From assembly GCA_021204045.1 (NCBI GenBank), contig JAJQAA010000062.1:1-45946 (forward strand): a stretch of DNA of 45,946 nt, written 5' to 3'. The notes below the pieces were generated by a model. The model saw nothing but the letters and a program-made list of their open reading frames with translations, did not search any database and was not told the origin of the DNA. The DNA is from Clostridiales bacterium (lineage in GTDB: Bacteria; Bacillota; Clostridia; Lachnospirales; Lachnospiraceae). Of the stretch, positions 15,456 to 24,247 are shown piece by piece; the stretch's first letter is position 1, and each line of letters starts with the position of its first letter. The position numbers were made by a program, and so were the translations under genes.

Positions 15456-16157
15456 TTATACAAACCGACCATATAATTTGTTACTATATTTTTTTAGTGA
15501 GTCGTAAATACTAAGATATTCCTCAAGAGAAAATATTATGTCTGAATTTACACTTTTAATATTTACTACTATATAACCTGTTCCCTTTTCTTTTTCGCAG
15601 AGCTCATATTCACCGGGCTTATTATCTTTCCACCAATTAATATTCTTATGAAATTGAGAGGTTTTTAATTTAAAAAGATATTTTTCATATTTTGGTTCCA
15701 AATAATGAACACTCAAAATTTCATCCACCAATGCCATAATTTTATTATCATTATATACAAGCGCCTCAAAAACGGAATACACCCTCTTCTCATGGATTTC
15801 TATTCTGGAACTATCTGAAAATATATCATGATTATCAAGATAATCAGAAATACCATCCATTAAAACTTTCGAATTTTTTGGTTTCCCTCTTAAGACATCA
15901 AATTCCCGTTCTATTAATGCACAAATATCTTCTAATTTGACACTCCCTATAACTTGTGTCTGTTTAAAACGTAAAAATTGAGGAATTACAACTTGAAAAA
16001 TGTAAAATATATATGCTGCAATAACACTTAATCCAATACCATACAACATAGAATCATGATTATTTACAAGCATTTCACATCCTTTGAAAAATACTGGTTC
16101 ATCACAGCAATATATTATAGATAACAAAAACAAAAGAAATAAAATTAAATTCATCAT
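15456..16157 (-). CDS. Unrecognised two-helix membrane protein (AT-rich cargo)
   Basis: The 233-aa protein has two hydrophobic segments (about residues 2-17 and 38-59) and a long, charged, soluble C-terminal region with alternating helices and a few Trp/Lys patches (NINWWKDNKPGEYEL). It is clearly more AT-rich than its neighbours, which suggests separate acquisition. The frame is open to 16229, but ATG at 16157 has AGAAGGAGAGG upstream and starts right at the first membrane helix. It lies between a terminator and the decayed kptA, in the usual cargo position. Possible roles are entry exclusion or defence; nothing in the sequence proves either. Confidence 0.65.
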   Translation of the reverse strand: MMNLILFLLFLLSIIYCCDEPVFFKGCEMLVNNHDSMLYGIGLSVIAAYIFYIFQVVIPQFLRFKQTQVIGSVKLEDICALIEREFDVLRGKPKNSKVLMDGISDYLDNHDIFSDSSRIEIHEKRVYSVFEALVYNDNKIMALVDEILSVHYLEPKYEKYLFKLKTSQFHKNINWWKDNKPGEYELCEKEKGTGYIVVNIKSVNSDIIFSLEEYLSIYDSLKKYSNKLYGRFV

Positions 16158-16313
16158 ACAGCCCTCTCCTTCTAGTATTGAAACATGCATATAAAACAAA
16201 ATGTCTTTGATTTGAATGGTTATTTCCACCTGTACAAATTAATAACTTTAATTTATATATTATCATTTTACCTCACACTAAGCTAGAAGAAATATATTTA
16301 TTTTCCTATGTAA

Positions 16314-16331
16314 GACAGCCCGAAGGCTGTC
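16314..16331 (-). terminator. Terminator-like hairpin after the DUF4366 gene
   Basis: Minus-strand GACAGCC-TTCG-GGCTGTC, a seven-pair stem with a stable UUCG loop, 27 bases after the stop at 16358. The following T-run is weak (TTACAT), so efficiency is uncertain. Confidence 0.6.
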
Positions 16332-16357
16332 CCTAGCTCATGCCTTTCTGCACCGGC

Positions 16358-17584
16358 TTACACCGGCTCATCATCCTCGAAGTCACTGTCCTCCCCATCA
16401 GAATCATCTGCATCAATATCTTCCTCATAAATATCAGGAATTTCATAGTCTTCTTCGTCATCCTCGTCCTCATAATCCGCATCTGGGTCAGGTTTCGTTT
16501 CCTCTGCCTTCTTTCCCTTCACCTTCGTGTAGGCATAGAACCCACCACCGGCGGCAAGGACAACCACCAGGAAAATAACCGGCAAGAAATTGAAGCTGTC
16601 TTTTTCCGTTTCCGCTGTCCCCACATTTTCTGTTCCTTCCTGATTATCATTGAAAGTTTCCGTTTTGGCTTCTTCACCATCGGTACCGTCCGTAGCTTCT
16701 GCGGCCTGATAAGCCTCATATTCCTCCACTTCTTCCTCGTCCATCAGTGCAAGCAGATCCGCCTCATCCACCTGGTTCAGGAAGTGCACGGTTTCCTCTC
16801 CCTCATCATCGCGGTCGATAATGATATAAAAATAGTTGCCGTTCTTTGTTTCCACCGTAATGAACTGTTTCCCGGTATCTTCCTCCGTTGCGGTATCAAT
16901 ATCATCAATCAGGGACAGATTGCCATCCGGAGTCAGTGCCAGGGAAATATCTGCATCGGTATCATCACCCTGCATCAACAGGCTGAACAACATCAGCATA
17001 AAAAGCTCGTCCAACCCATCCATTTCACTGTCATCAGCACTCTCCTGTGATTCCAGATACTCTCCATACACATAGCCGGTCTGTTCCGGAACCATTACCT
17101 GGCACCAGCCGTCTTCCTCACTGATAATCTCGACCTCGGCGCCATTGGAAATCTTTCCGATCACGTCATAATCCATACCGGCCCCGGAACGGAGGTTCAG
17201 CCAGGTATCTACATTCACAACTCTACCAATGGCATTTGAACTTGAATCGTCAACATCTTCAAGTTCCTCATCCTCTGTTTCCCATACCCAGTCCCAGTCA
17301 CTGAAAGAATAAGTGAAGGTGCCATCTTCTGAAACAATTACTTCGGAAGCGGCATCACCAACATCTTCCATATCTTCCCCGCTGGCCTCTGCGTTCTCTG
17401 ATGTTTCCGAGACCGCTTCCAAACTTTCTCCACCCTCTGCCATTTCGCTGTTTCCGGCGGTTACATTGCTCTCCTCTACTACATCTGTCTCATTCCCAGT
17501 ACCCGTATGGGCAAATGCCGTCACCAGGCATGAACCCATCGCGAGCACCAGTGCCATCAGGACTGAAATAATCCTATTCTTCAT
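16358..17584 (-). CDS. DUF4366 (CD1107-type) surface protein with inserted SH3 domain
   Basis: About 408 residues. A signal peptide ([18 protein letters not shown]...AFA) is followed by a Glu/Ser-rich region. A bacterial SH3 domain comes next (about 125-175: [19 protein letters not shown]...G-Y-V-Y-G-E-Y-L), then the DUF4366 core with [18 protein letters not shown]. One membrane helix (about 335-357, [16 protein letters not shown]) and an acidic cytosolic tail end the protein. It sits with VirB4 and the C40 peptidase in the transfer operon, so it is probably part of the cell-surface side of the channel. Start chosen at 17584, which follows GGAGG and removes a short basic extension. Confidence 0.85.
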   Translation of the reverse strand: MKNRIISVLMALVLAMGSCLVTAFAHTGTGNETDVVEESNVTAGNSEMAEGGESLEAVSETSENAEASGEDMEDVGDAASEVIVSEDGTFTYSFSDWDWVWETEDEELEDVDDSSSNAIGRVVNVDTWLNLRSGAGMDYDVIGKISNGAEVEIISEEDGWCQVMVPEQTGYVYGEYLESQESADDSEMDGLDELFMLMLFSLLMQGDDTDADISLALTPDGNLSLIDDIDTATEEDTGKQFITVETKNGNYFYIIIDRDDEGEETVHFLNQVDEADLLALMDEEEVEEYEAYQAAEATDGTDGEEAKTETFNDNQEGTENVGTAETEKDSFNFLPVIFLVVVLAAGGGFYAYTKVKGKKAEETKPDPDADYEDEDDEEDYEIPDIYEEDIDADDSDGEDSDFEDDEPV

Positions 17585-17843
17585 GAGTTTCTTCCTCCTC
17601 TCCATGAAAAGAATCTGTCGTTTCCCGTGCCACGACCGACTCCGGCATCGTGTTCTGTACCATACGGAGCAGTTCCGCCAGCTGGTCCGGCGTCAGGTTG
17701 TAGGATCGCGTGACATCACAAATCTCCGCATTTTCCTGCTCTTTGTAACGGGTCTCCAATTCCTTTTCCCTGGTTTCCCATTCCATGCGCTTTGCGCGGG
17801 CCTTTTCCAGATCCGCGCCGATTTTATCCAGTTTCGCGCTCAT
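17574..17843 (-). CDS. DUF4315-family small protein
   Basis: The 89-aa protein starts [19 protein letters not shown], the usual DUF4315 opening, forming a long coiled coil, followed by [14 protein letters not shown] at 17843 has AAGGAG five to six bases upstream; the longer open frame lacks a good site. The 3' end overlaps the DUF4366 start by 11 bases. It is conserved at this place in Tn1549-like operons; function unknown. Confidence 0.85.
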   Translation of the reverse strand: MSAKLDKIGADLEKARAKRMEWETREKELETRYKEQENAEICDVTRSYNLTPDQLAELLRMVQNTMPESVVARETTDSFHGEEEETHEE

Positions 17844-17881
17844 AAAATCTCCTTCCCTTTTGTGTTGTATTCGATATCTCT

Positions 17882-19567
17882 TTATGGCAGCCTGCCATAA
17901 CATAAAAAGTGCTCCTGCCAGTACGCTGTCTCGATAGACGTATACTGGATCGGATTGCCGCAGTGAATCATCATCCCATCACCAACGTATATGCCGACAT
18001 GGCTTGCGCCGCTGGTATTATAAGTTCCCTGGAAAAACACCAGGTCTCCCGGCTGTGCCTCACTCGCAGAAACCACGGTACAAAGGTTCCGCAGCCCATT
18101 GGCTGTCTGCCTGCCCACCGACCACCCATTGCTGCAGTTATTGATCACCCAGGATACAAAACCCGAACAATCGAAACTGGTGCTCGGACTGGAACCGCCC
18201 CATACATACGGATACCCAAGGTATTTCTCAGCTTCCCCGATCATGTTGGCAAACCTTTCATCGGTCAATGCTTCCGGCGGGATCTCATAGGTTTCATAAT
18301 CGGAAAAAACCGCATAAATGCTGTCCTCAAACAGATATCGCTTGTTGCCGTAATTCTGCATTATCAGCTCATAACGGGATGTCTGTTCTTCATCCATCCT
18401 GGCAGCAATCAGCGATTCCAGGCCATGATTCTCCAACGTAACAATCAGGATATAATAATCATCCTCATCGTCATCACCCTCGATCACTTTTACTTTCAAT
18501 TTCAGCGTATATTGGGCGTTAAAAAGGCGGGCCAGCTCTTCCTGGACTTCTTCTTCCGTGTAATCCTCAAAGATCACCGTCAGATAAGCAGCCAGTTCAA
18601 ACGGGTTGTGGCCGATCTCATCCAGATCATAGCGGTATTCATCGTACCCGGGATACTCGGATTCAATATTATTAATCCGATTTCGCAGGGCAGTTTCCAT
18701 CGCCGTGTAATCCGCCTCCGCTGCCAGGATATCTTCATCTTCCGCGATATAAGTGGTCCCTAAAAGGCCATTCATGGAACCCTGCAGCAACAATGGGAAA
18801 GCACTCAGGGAACATAACAGTGCGATCACCACGGCCGCACAGATCAGGATAATTATAAGGCCCTTATTGTGTTCCGCAACAAACTCCCCAATGACTGCAA
18901 TGATATCCTTTGTTTCTTTCGCTGCCTTTGCCGTACCTTTCGCAGTGGAACCATATCCCGCCGCCGTACTGGCTGCACCTCCGGCACTCCGGCCTGCCGC
19001 CCGCGCCGCGGCATATTTCTTCTTAATCTCCCGTTTCTGCATCCATCTGGAAAACGGGTTGGATGCCGCTTCCGGGTTTTCCGCCAGATGTTTCTGCCAG
19101 AGAGCTTCCACGTTGGCATTATCTGATTTCCGGACCAGCTTTTCCGCTTTCTCATATTTCCTCAGCTTGTGGGAATAGACGGCCTCCCCTGTCACATGGG
19201 CAGCGCCCTCGGCAGCTTCCTCTCCTTTGCGGGCGGCCTGCACACCGGTGTTATCATCCTCATAGCGGCTGATCTCCCTATGGGCAGAACCGGATACCGT
19301 TTGCAGCGGAGCTTTGACAACAGCCTGTTTCGTCCTTGTCGGCTTCGGAGCCTCCACCGTCTCAAACTCCGCTTTCCCGAACCGCAGCTTCTTTCTGGCA
19401 TTTGCCGCAGAGGAAGACTCCCGGCGCAGCTTATGCTTTGCCGGGAGCTTTTGATTGGTTTTTTCTGCCTTTTCCGCAGCCTTTTCCGCTTTCTCAGCGG
19501 CCTTTGCCACCTTTTGATCCCCCAGATCATCCTCTGTAAAGTGAAGATGAACCGGTTTTTTTGCCAT
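17882..19567 (-). CDS. C40 (NlpC/P60) peptidoglycan peptidase of the conjugation system (CD1108 type)
   Basis: 561 residues. A long basic and coiled N-terminal cytosolic part (about 1-230) is followed by one membrane helix (G-L-I-I-I-L-I-C-A-A-V-V-I-A-L-L, about 235-255), a stalk domain, and the C-terminal NlpC/P60 domain. The catalytic Cys is Cys467 in SFDCSGFVSWV and the His is in G-A-S-H-V-G-I-Y-V-G. Such enzymes open the cell wall for the transfer channel. The ATG overlaps the VirB4 3' end by 41 bases and follows GGAGG. No N-terminal cleavable signal is seen; the topology is a type II-like anchor. Confidence 0.9.
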   Translation of the reverse strand: MAKKPVHLHFTEDDLGDQKVAKAAEKAEKAAEKAEKTNQKLPAKHKLRRESSSAANARKKLRFGKAEFETVEAPKPTRTKQAVVKAPLQTVSGSAHREISRYEDDNTGVQAARKGEEAAEGAAHVTGEAVYSHKLRKYEKAEKLVRKSDNANVEALWQKHLAENPEAASNPFSRWMQKREIKKKYAAARAAGRSAGGAASTAAGYGSTAKGTAKAAKETKDIIAVIGEFVAEHNKGLIIILICAAVVIALLCSLSAFPLLLQGSMNGLLGTTYIAEDEDILAAEADYTAMETALRNRINNIESEYPGYDEYRYDLDEIGHNPFELAAYLTVIFEDYTEEEVQEELARLFNAQYTLKLKVKVIEGDDDEDDYYILIVTLENHGLESLIAARMDEEQTSRYELIMQNYGNKRYLFEDSIYAVFSDYETYEIPPEALTDERFANMIGEAEKYLGYPYVWGGSSPSTSFDCSGFVSWVINNCSNGWSVGRQTANGLRNLCTVVSASEAQPGDLVFFQGTYNTSGASHVGIYVGDGMMIHCGNPIQYTSIETAYWQEHFLCYGRLP

Positions 19568-21959
19568 TTACGCCCCCCTCCCCGTCATTCGCGGATACTT
19601 CAGACAGCTTCGTGGTCATGATTCGGTAAAGTTCTGTATCGTGCGGGAAGTGATCCACAAATGGCAGAATCACATTTCCGTAAAACAGCAGCCCCTCTCC
19701 CTCGCCAGACTGAGTGACATAAGATAACTGATGCGGCGAGATACCCAGCTGTTTTGCCAGGATCTGCCGGTCACCGGAAGCCTGGTTCAGCATGATAATG
19801 AAGTCGGAATTTTCAAAGATATTTTCCACTTCGCGGGAAGACAGCAGGTCTTTCACATTCTGCGTGATCCCGGTCGGAACACCGCCCCATTTCCGGAACC
19901 GCTTCCAGATCTCCACGCTGTACGCCGCCGTCTGGTCTTCTTTCAGCAGCAGATGGAACTCATCCATATAATAACGGGTGGTCTTCCCGGCGCTGCGGTT
20001 GGCCGTGACACGTCCCCAGACCTGGTCCTGCACCACGAGCATCCCGATTTTTTTCAGCTGCTTCCCCAGTTCCTTGATGTCATAGCAGACAAAGCGGTTC
20101 TGGATATCCACGTTGGTGCGGTGGTTGAACAGGTTCAGGGAACCTTTGACATAAATCTCCAGGGCGGTTGCCACATGGCGGGCTTCCTTTTCCTCCTGCT
20201 CCAGCAGTGTATGATACAGGTCTTCCAGCAGAGGCATATTCTCCGGTACCGGATGTTCAAAATACCTCTGGTAAATCTGGTGGACACATCGGTCGATCAC
20301 GGTCTTTTCAATCGGCTGCAGCCCTTCCTTCCCACCGACAATCAGCTCACAAAGCGACAGAATAAAATCACTCTTGAGCGCAATGGGGTTATCATCCTCG
20401 GAATAGTTGGCATTGATATCCATCGGGTTGATATATTGTTTACTTGCCGGGCTGATCTTAATTACCTGTCCGTCCAGCCGCCGCACCAGGGCAGCATATT
20501 CCGCTTCCGGATCGCACACAATAATATCGTCATCCGTCACAAGGAACGCATTGGCAATTTCCCGCTTAGCAGAGAAAGATTTCCCGGAACCGGGCGTACC
20601 CAGAATCAAACCGTTTGGATTTTTCAGTTTCAGCCGGTCCACCATAATCAGGTTATTGGAGAGCGCATTCAGGCCATAATACAAAGATGAGCTTCCCTCC
20701 TGGAACAGCTCCTGCGTGGTAAACGGAATGAAAATCGCCGTACTGGAGGTGGTCAGCCCCCTCTGGATATTGATCTGATTATCTGCCAGCGGCAGGCTGC
20801 TCATCAGTCCCTGCTCCTGCTGGAAATCCAGCCGCCGCAGGTTGCAGTTATGCTTCTGCGCCAGGGAAGAAATACGGAACACGTTCGTCTCCAGCTCCTG
20901 TTCCGTGCGGCCGGTGGAGAAGACAAGGAATGTCAGGAGAAACATCCTTTCATTCTGGCTCTGCAACTCTTTTAAAAGCGCCTTGGCGTCCTTCCCGTAA
21001 GTTGCAAGGTCAGAGGGAATGATGTCCATGTCATAGCCGGAACGGACCGCTTTTTTCTGCTCCTCAATCTTGGAGCGGTCCAGTTCCGTAATCGTCCACT
21101 TCACCGTTTTGATCGCCTTATTCTGGTCAACCGACTGGATGTGCATGGTTACTACCTGGCTTGAGTCCATGTCGAGGAAATCTTTTAACAACCGGTCACT
21201 GATATCGGAAGCGGTGATCGACAGGTAAGACATCGCTCCGTAAAGATTTCCCATAGTAAACGTCCTGGATTGAAACGAAAATGATGTCGGCGCAATGAAA
21301 TCCTTCACCGACAGCCCGGATTCTGTGAGCCACTTCCAGTCAAAGTAAAACTTGTCCTGGTCCCCCATATGGAACATACCGTGCATCAACGCCAGGCGCT
21401 CCTTCCCGTCCATCACTCTGGCTGCAACACCCAGTCGGCGGAAGTTATTCATCAAATCGGTCTCCACATGGTAAAGCCGCGGCTTTGCCTGCCGCATGAA
21501 TGAGGCTTCGATACCAAAGCTCAAGTATTTGGTTTTCGTCAGGCCATTGTTTCCTTTCTCCATCTGCGATTTCAGCATCTGGCTGTATTCAACACGCACC
21601 GGATCAAACTTGTCTCTGGCAAGCGGGATGCACACCGATTTTTCAAAACTTTCCGAATCTGCGTTCATATTCATAAAGGACAGTTCAAAATGAATGGAAC
21701 TGTCGAAGAAGTTGAGGAAGGAGCACCACTCCTCAAAGATCGCGCTCTGGTCTTCCTGCTGGGCCAGCTGATAATTGATATCCTGAAACTGGATCGTCTT
21801 AGTGTAATAATTCCCCCGCACCCGGCAGATCCCGTCCGGGAACATCTTCTCAAACGGGATCGACTGCTGTGCGGTATGCGGAACATTTCCCTCCATCCGG
21901 TTCCGTTCAATCACGGCCCGGATCTGCTTCTGTTCTTTTGACGTCAGATTTGCGGGCAT
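19527..21959 (-). CDS. VirB4-like conjugation ATPase
   Basis: About 810 residues, the energy module of the type IV secretion channel. Walker A is L-I-L-G-T-P-G-S-G-K-S (about 450) and Walker B R-Y-Y-M-D-E-F-H-L-L (about 663), with T-Q-N-V-K-D-L-L and the C-terminal G-E-G-L-L-F-Y-G-N block typical of TraE/VirB4. ATG at 21959 was chosen because GGAGG lies upstream; a longer frame starts at 21995. The 5' end overlaps PrgI by about 53 bases and the 3' end overlaps the C40 peptidase, so the three are translationally coupled. Confidence 0.92.
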   Translation of the reverse strand: MPANLTSKEQKQIRAVIERNRMEGNVPHTAQQSIPFEKMFPDGICRVRGNYYTKTIQFQDINYQLAQQEDQSAIFEEWCSFLNFFDSSIHFELSFMNMNADSESFEKSVCIPLARDKFDPVRVEYSQMLKSQMEKGNNGLTKTKYLSFGIEASFMRQAKPRLYHVETDLMNNFRRLGVAARVMDGKERLALMHGMFHMGDQDKFYFDWKWLTESGLSVKDFIAPTSFSFQSRTFTMGNLYGAMSYLSITASDISDRLLKDFLDMDSSQVVTMHIQSVDQNKAIKTVKWTITELDRSKIEEQKKAVRSGYDMDIIPSDLATYGKDAKALLKELQSQNERMFLLTFLVFSTGRTEQELETNVFRISSLAQKHNCNLRRLDFQQEQGLMSSLPLADNQINIQRGLTTSSTAIFIPFTTQELFQEGSSSLYYGLNALSNNLIMVDRLKLKNPNGLILGTPGSGKSFSAKREIANAFLVTDDDIIVCDPEAEYAALVRRLDGQVIKISPASKQYINPMDINANYSEDDNPIALKSDFILSLCELIVGGKEGLQPIEKTVIDRCVHQIYQRYFEHPVPENMPLLEDLYHTLLEQEEKEARHVATALEIYVKGSLNLFNHRTNVDIQNRFVCYDIKELGKQLKKIGMLVVQDQVWGRVTANRSAGKTTRYYMDEFHLLLKEDQTAAYSVEIWKRFRKWGGVPTGITQNVKDLLSSREVENIFENSDFIIMLNQASGDRQILAKQLGISPHQLSYVTQSGEGEGLLFYGNVILPFVDHFPHDTELYRIMTTKLSEVSANDGEGGVNGKKTGSSSLYRG

Positions 21960-22350
21960 TTTTACACCCTCCGATGCCTTTTTCTTTACAAACAATTTTA
22001 TCTACCTCCTCATAGACCTCGTACTGCCGCAATAATGCGGAATAATAACAATCCGTCTGATAAGGACGAACCTTCGGCCGGATAAATTTTGCCTGAATAA
22101 ACTGATATACAATGACCTCCAATGGCCGGCCGTCCCTTTCATACAGAGCGAGTAAGAAAAGCGGCAGCATGATAATAATCATAGCCATGGTAGCCAGGCT
22201 TGCATTGCCCATACTCTTGAGGCCAAAAAAAGACGGCAGCCCAATGAGCACCGCCGCCCCAAAGCACATTAGCTGCCGTTTGGTCAGGTTGAACAGGATT
22301 TTGCTTTTCACCCGTGTCAGGTCACGGGGAACCGATACATAAGCAGCCAA
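21907..22350 (-). CDS. PrgI-family conjugation membrane protein
   Basis: The 147-aa protein begins MAAYVSVPRDLTRVKSKILFNLTKRQ, the PrgI family opening, followed by two hydrophobic segments (about 30-48 and 52-72) and the block E-R-D-G-R-P-L-E. PrgI proteins are VirB3-like partners of VirB4. The start codon is TTG at 22350, with AGGG upstream. The C-terminal basic tail is read through the VirB4 start region, giving an overlap of about 53 bases. Confidence 0.88.
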   Translation of the reverse strand: MAAYVSVPRDLTRVKSKILFNLTKRQLMCFGAAVLIGLPSFFGLKSMGNASLATMAMIIIMLPLFLLALYERDGRPLEVIVYQFIQAKFIRPKVRPYQTDCYYSALLRQYEVYEEVDKIVCKEKGIGGCKNARKSDVKRTEADPGRD

Positions 22351-22367
22351 ATTTTCCCTACTCCCAT

Positions 22368-23234
22368 CTAATGTGCATTCAGCACAGATTTTGCGAGACT
22401 GCCTGTTTTAAACAGCGTGAACACTAAAAGCACCGTGTAGCCGACGATTCCCCACAGGGACGCGATGATGTCACTCGATACGGATACCGACTGGATCAGT
22501 ACCGCATAGATGCCTACGCATACCAGGATCAGGAACCCCTGAAACCCCAAAGCAATCAACGAACGCAGATAGTTTTGTCCGATCTGAGACTGTTCCCGGT
22601 TGCCAAACGTGGCAAAGGGAATCGGCGCGAGGCTGGCCATCAGATAAATCTCCACCATACGCCCGTATACAATCACAAATATGACAACCGAAAGGGCAGA
22701 CATGGTAAGCTGGATGACAATCGACTGCATATACAACCCCAGTAAAGGCCCCAGTTCCATAACCGACACCGTAGCCTCCATGGAAGCCAGCATCGAATCA
22801 CTGACAGCGGTGCTCCCTGAAATCAGGCTCCCGCTGGAATTGACGACACTCTGCGTGACATCGAAAACTGCCATCGTGATATTGAAACAGTTTGAAATCA
22901 GCATGACTGCCATAAAAGTCTTCAATATCCACTTGAAGATCAGCCAGGTATCAAAGTTCGCCAGATTGTTATGCTCAATCAAAAGCTGTATCAATTCCCA
23001 GGTGCAGATAAATGTGAGGATGATACCGGCAACCGGCATAATCACCGATTCCGATATATTTCGGATCAGGGAGAAAACCCCCGGCGAAAAATTCACCGGA
23101 GTTGTCCCCACCTCCGATGCAATCGTACCGACCTGTGTGTTCACCGAATCAAACAGTCCCGACAGGTTGTCCATGACACCGGCGGCCAGCATTTCCTTCA
23201 GCCACTCGGTGATCTGTTCAAGGATCGTATTCAA
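22368..23234 (-). CDS. VirB6/TrbL-like channel protein, CD1112 family
   Basis: The 288-aa protein has at least six hydrophobic segments spread from about residue 65 to 285 and an N-terminal amphipathic region (MNTILEQITEWLKEMLAAG). Segment A-S-L-A-P-I-P-F-A-T-F-G-N is typical of the CD1112 VirB6-like family. It should form the inner-membrane channel with PrgI and VirB4. The start is TTG at 23234 with a perfect GGAGG nine bases upstream. It follows Maff2 in the operon. Confidence 0.88.
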   Translation of the reverse strand: MNTILEQITEWLKEMLAAGVMDNLSGLFDSVNTQVGTIASEVGTTPVNFSPGVFSLIRNISESVIMPVAGIILTFICTWELIQLLIEHNNLANFDTWLIFKWILKTFMAVMLISNCFNITMAVFDVTQSVVNSSGSLISGSTAVSDSMLASMEATVSVMELGPLLGLYMQSIVIQLTMSALSVVIFVIVYGRMVEIYLMASLAPIPFATFGNREQSQIGQNYLRSLIALGFQGFLILVCVGIYAVLIQSVSVSSDIIASLWGIVGYTVLLVFTLFKTGSLAKSVLNAH

Positions 23235-23316
23235 TAAGGACTACCTCCTTTCGGGGAGACGGCGCGGACACTTTGCGAAGTGTCCACCGCCGTCCGGTCA
23301 TACGGAAACAGGCCGC

Positions 23317-23529
23317 TCAAAACAGGCCGGAAAGCAGCGGAACCAAGGTAATTCCGATCAGGGCAACGCCACCGCCTGCCATCAGCTGCTTCATGCCCTG
23401 ACTCTTTGCACCAGGATTGTCGTTGCCGTAACCTTCCAGAAGGTTGATCGCGCCCCATACACCAAGGCCAGCGCCCAGGGCCACTACAAGAGTCTGCAAT
23501 ACTTCGATTGCACTGTTGAAAAAATCCAT
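23317..23529 (-). CDS. Maff2-family small membrane protein
   Basis: The 70-aa protein begins MDFFNSAIEVLQTLVVALGAG and contains G-V-W-G-A-I-N-L-L-E-G-Y-G-N-D-N-P-G-A-K-S-Q, the family hallmark. Two hydrophobic helices flank a short polar loop, as in VirB2-like pilins, although pilin function is only inferred. AAGGAGG precedes the ATG by five bases. A hairpin (23545-23563) sits directly upstream of the ribosome binding site. Confidence 0.92.
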   Translation of the reverse strand: MDFFNSAIEVLQTLVVALGAGLGVWGAINLLEGYGNDNPGAKSQGMKQLMAGGGVALIGITLVPLLSGLF

Positions 23530-23544
23530 AAAGCCTCCTTCTCT

Positions 23545-23563
23545 GCTCCGTCATTAACGGAGC
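23545..23563 (-). promoter_or_regulatory. Stem-loop in the maff2 leader
   Basis: GCTCCGT-TAATG-ACGGAGC, a seven-pair stem on the minus strand that ends about four bases before the AAGGAGG site of maff2. It could affect translation or mRNA stability; this abundant small protein is a plausible target. Confidence 0.5.
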
Positions 23564-23669
23564 CATCACATAAGTTTTTGAGTTAATCCTTGTCCGCCTG
23601 GCTTTGCAAAGGGCCGTCGTTTCTCCTGCTAACCGCAGTCGGTCTGCCCTGCAAATTCCACACGTTCAC

Positions 23670-23708
23670 AAAAAAAACGTTCCGTAAGATACCGGATCTT
23701 TCGGAACG
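23670..23708 (-). terminator. Strong terminator between the 166-aa gene and maff2
   Basis: Minus-strand arms CGTTCCG and CGGAACG with inner AAGAT/ATCTT pairing, followed by TTTTTTTT. It splits the repA-virD4 block from the channel block, so maff2 to DUF4366 probably needs its own promoter between 23530 and 23669; I saw no convincing one. Confidence 0.82.
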
Positions 23709-23733
23709 CCTTCCATTTTTAAGTTACTTACAT

Positions 23734-24234
23734 TTATCTGGATGCCGCCTTCACCCTATCTTTGGGTTTTGCATCGTTGCGGCCAGCATCTGGAACCGCC
23801 GCCTTCTTATCGGAAAGGTCGGAAAGTACAGAGCCACGATCTTTTTGTTTATATGCTTCCATCATCGCTTTCAACTCCGTATTGGGAACCATCCTGCTCT
23901 CATTAGCCCAGATATTCCTTCCGTTCTCGTCCTTGCCTTTCAGGAATGGGCGTGACACCTTCGTTTCCCCGCCTGCCGGCAACTTCATCCAGACGCCTTT
24001 TCCGAACTGATTCTCATGAACCATCTTCGGGGATACTACAAAAGACTCCCATGATCTGCTGTCATTCGGGTCCTGATTGGGAATCTTAATCTCTACCAGC
24101 TCCTTGCCCGCTTTTGACACGAACGGCTCTTCCACAAGTCCCTTTCCGAATTTAATCGTCACCTCCTCCCGCTTGTGGTAGGTCCGTTCTGCCTTGGCCG
24201 CAACGTCTTCCCGTGGCATTTTTTCTTCTGCCAT
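23734..24234 (-). CDS. Conserved element protein with SVL tail motif
   Basis: About 166 residues, soluble. The core reads E-E-V-T-I-K-F-G-K-G-L-V-x-E-P-F-x-S-K-A-G-K-E-L-V-E-I-K-I-P-N, followed by a region rich in charged residues and V-P-N-x-E-L-K-A-M-M-E-A-Y-K. I remember close relatives encoded after VirD4 in CTn elements but cannot name the family; a single-strand-binding-like barrel is a guess. The last 35 residues start DRGSVLSDLSDKK, the tail motif shared with four other element proteins. ATG at 24234 follows AAGGAGG; the frame overlaps the end of virD4 only if the longer start is used. Confidence 0.75.
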   Translation of the reverse strand: MAEEKMPREDVAAKAERTYHKREEVTIKFGKGLVEEPFVSKAGKELVEIKIPNQDPNDSRSWESFVVSPKMVHENQFGKGVWMKLPAGGETKVSRPFLKGKDENGRNIWANESRMVPNTELKAMMEAYKQKDRGSVLSDLSDKKAAVPDAGRNDAKPKDRVKAASR

Positions 24235-24247
24235 TGTTTCCTCCTTC

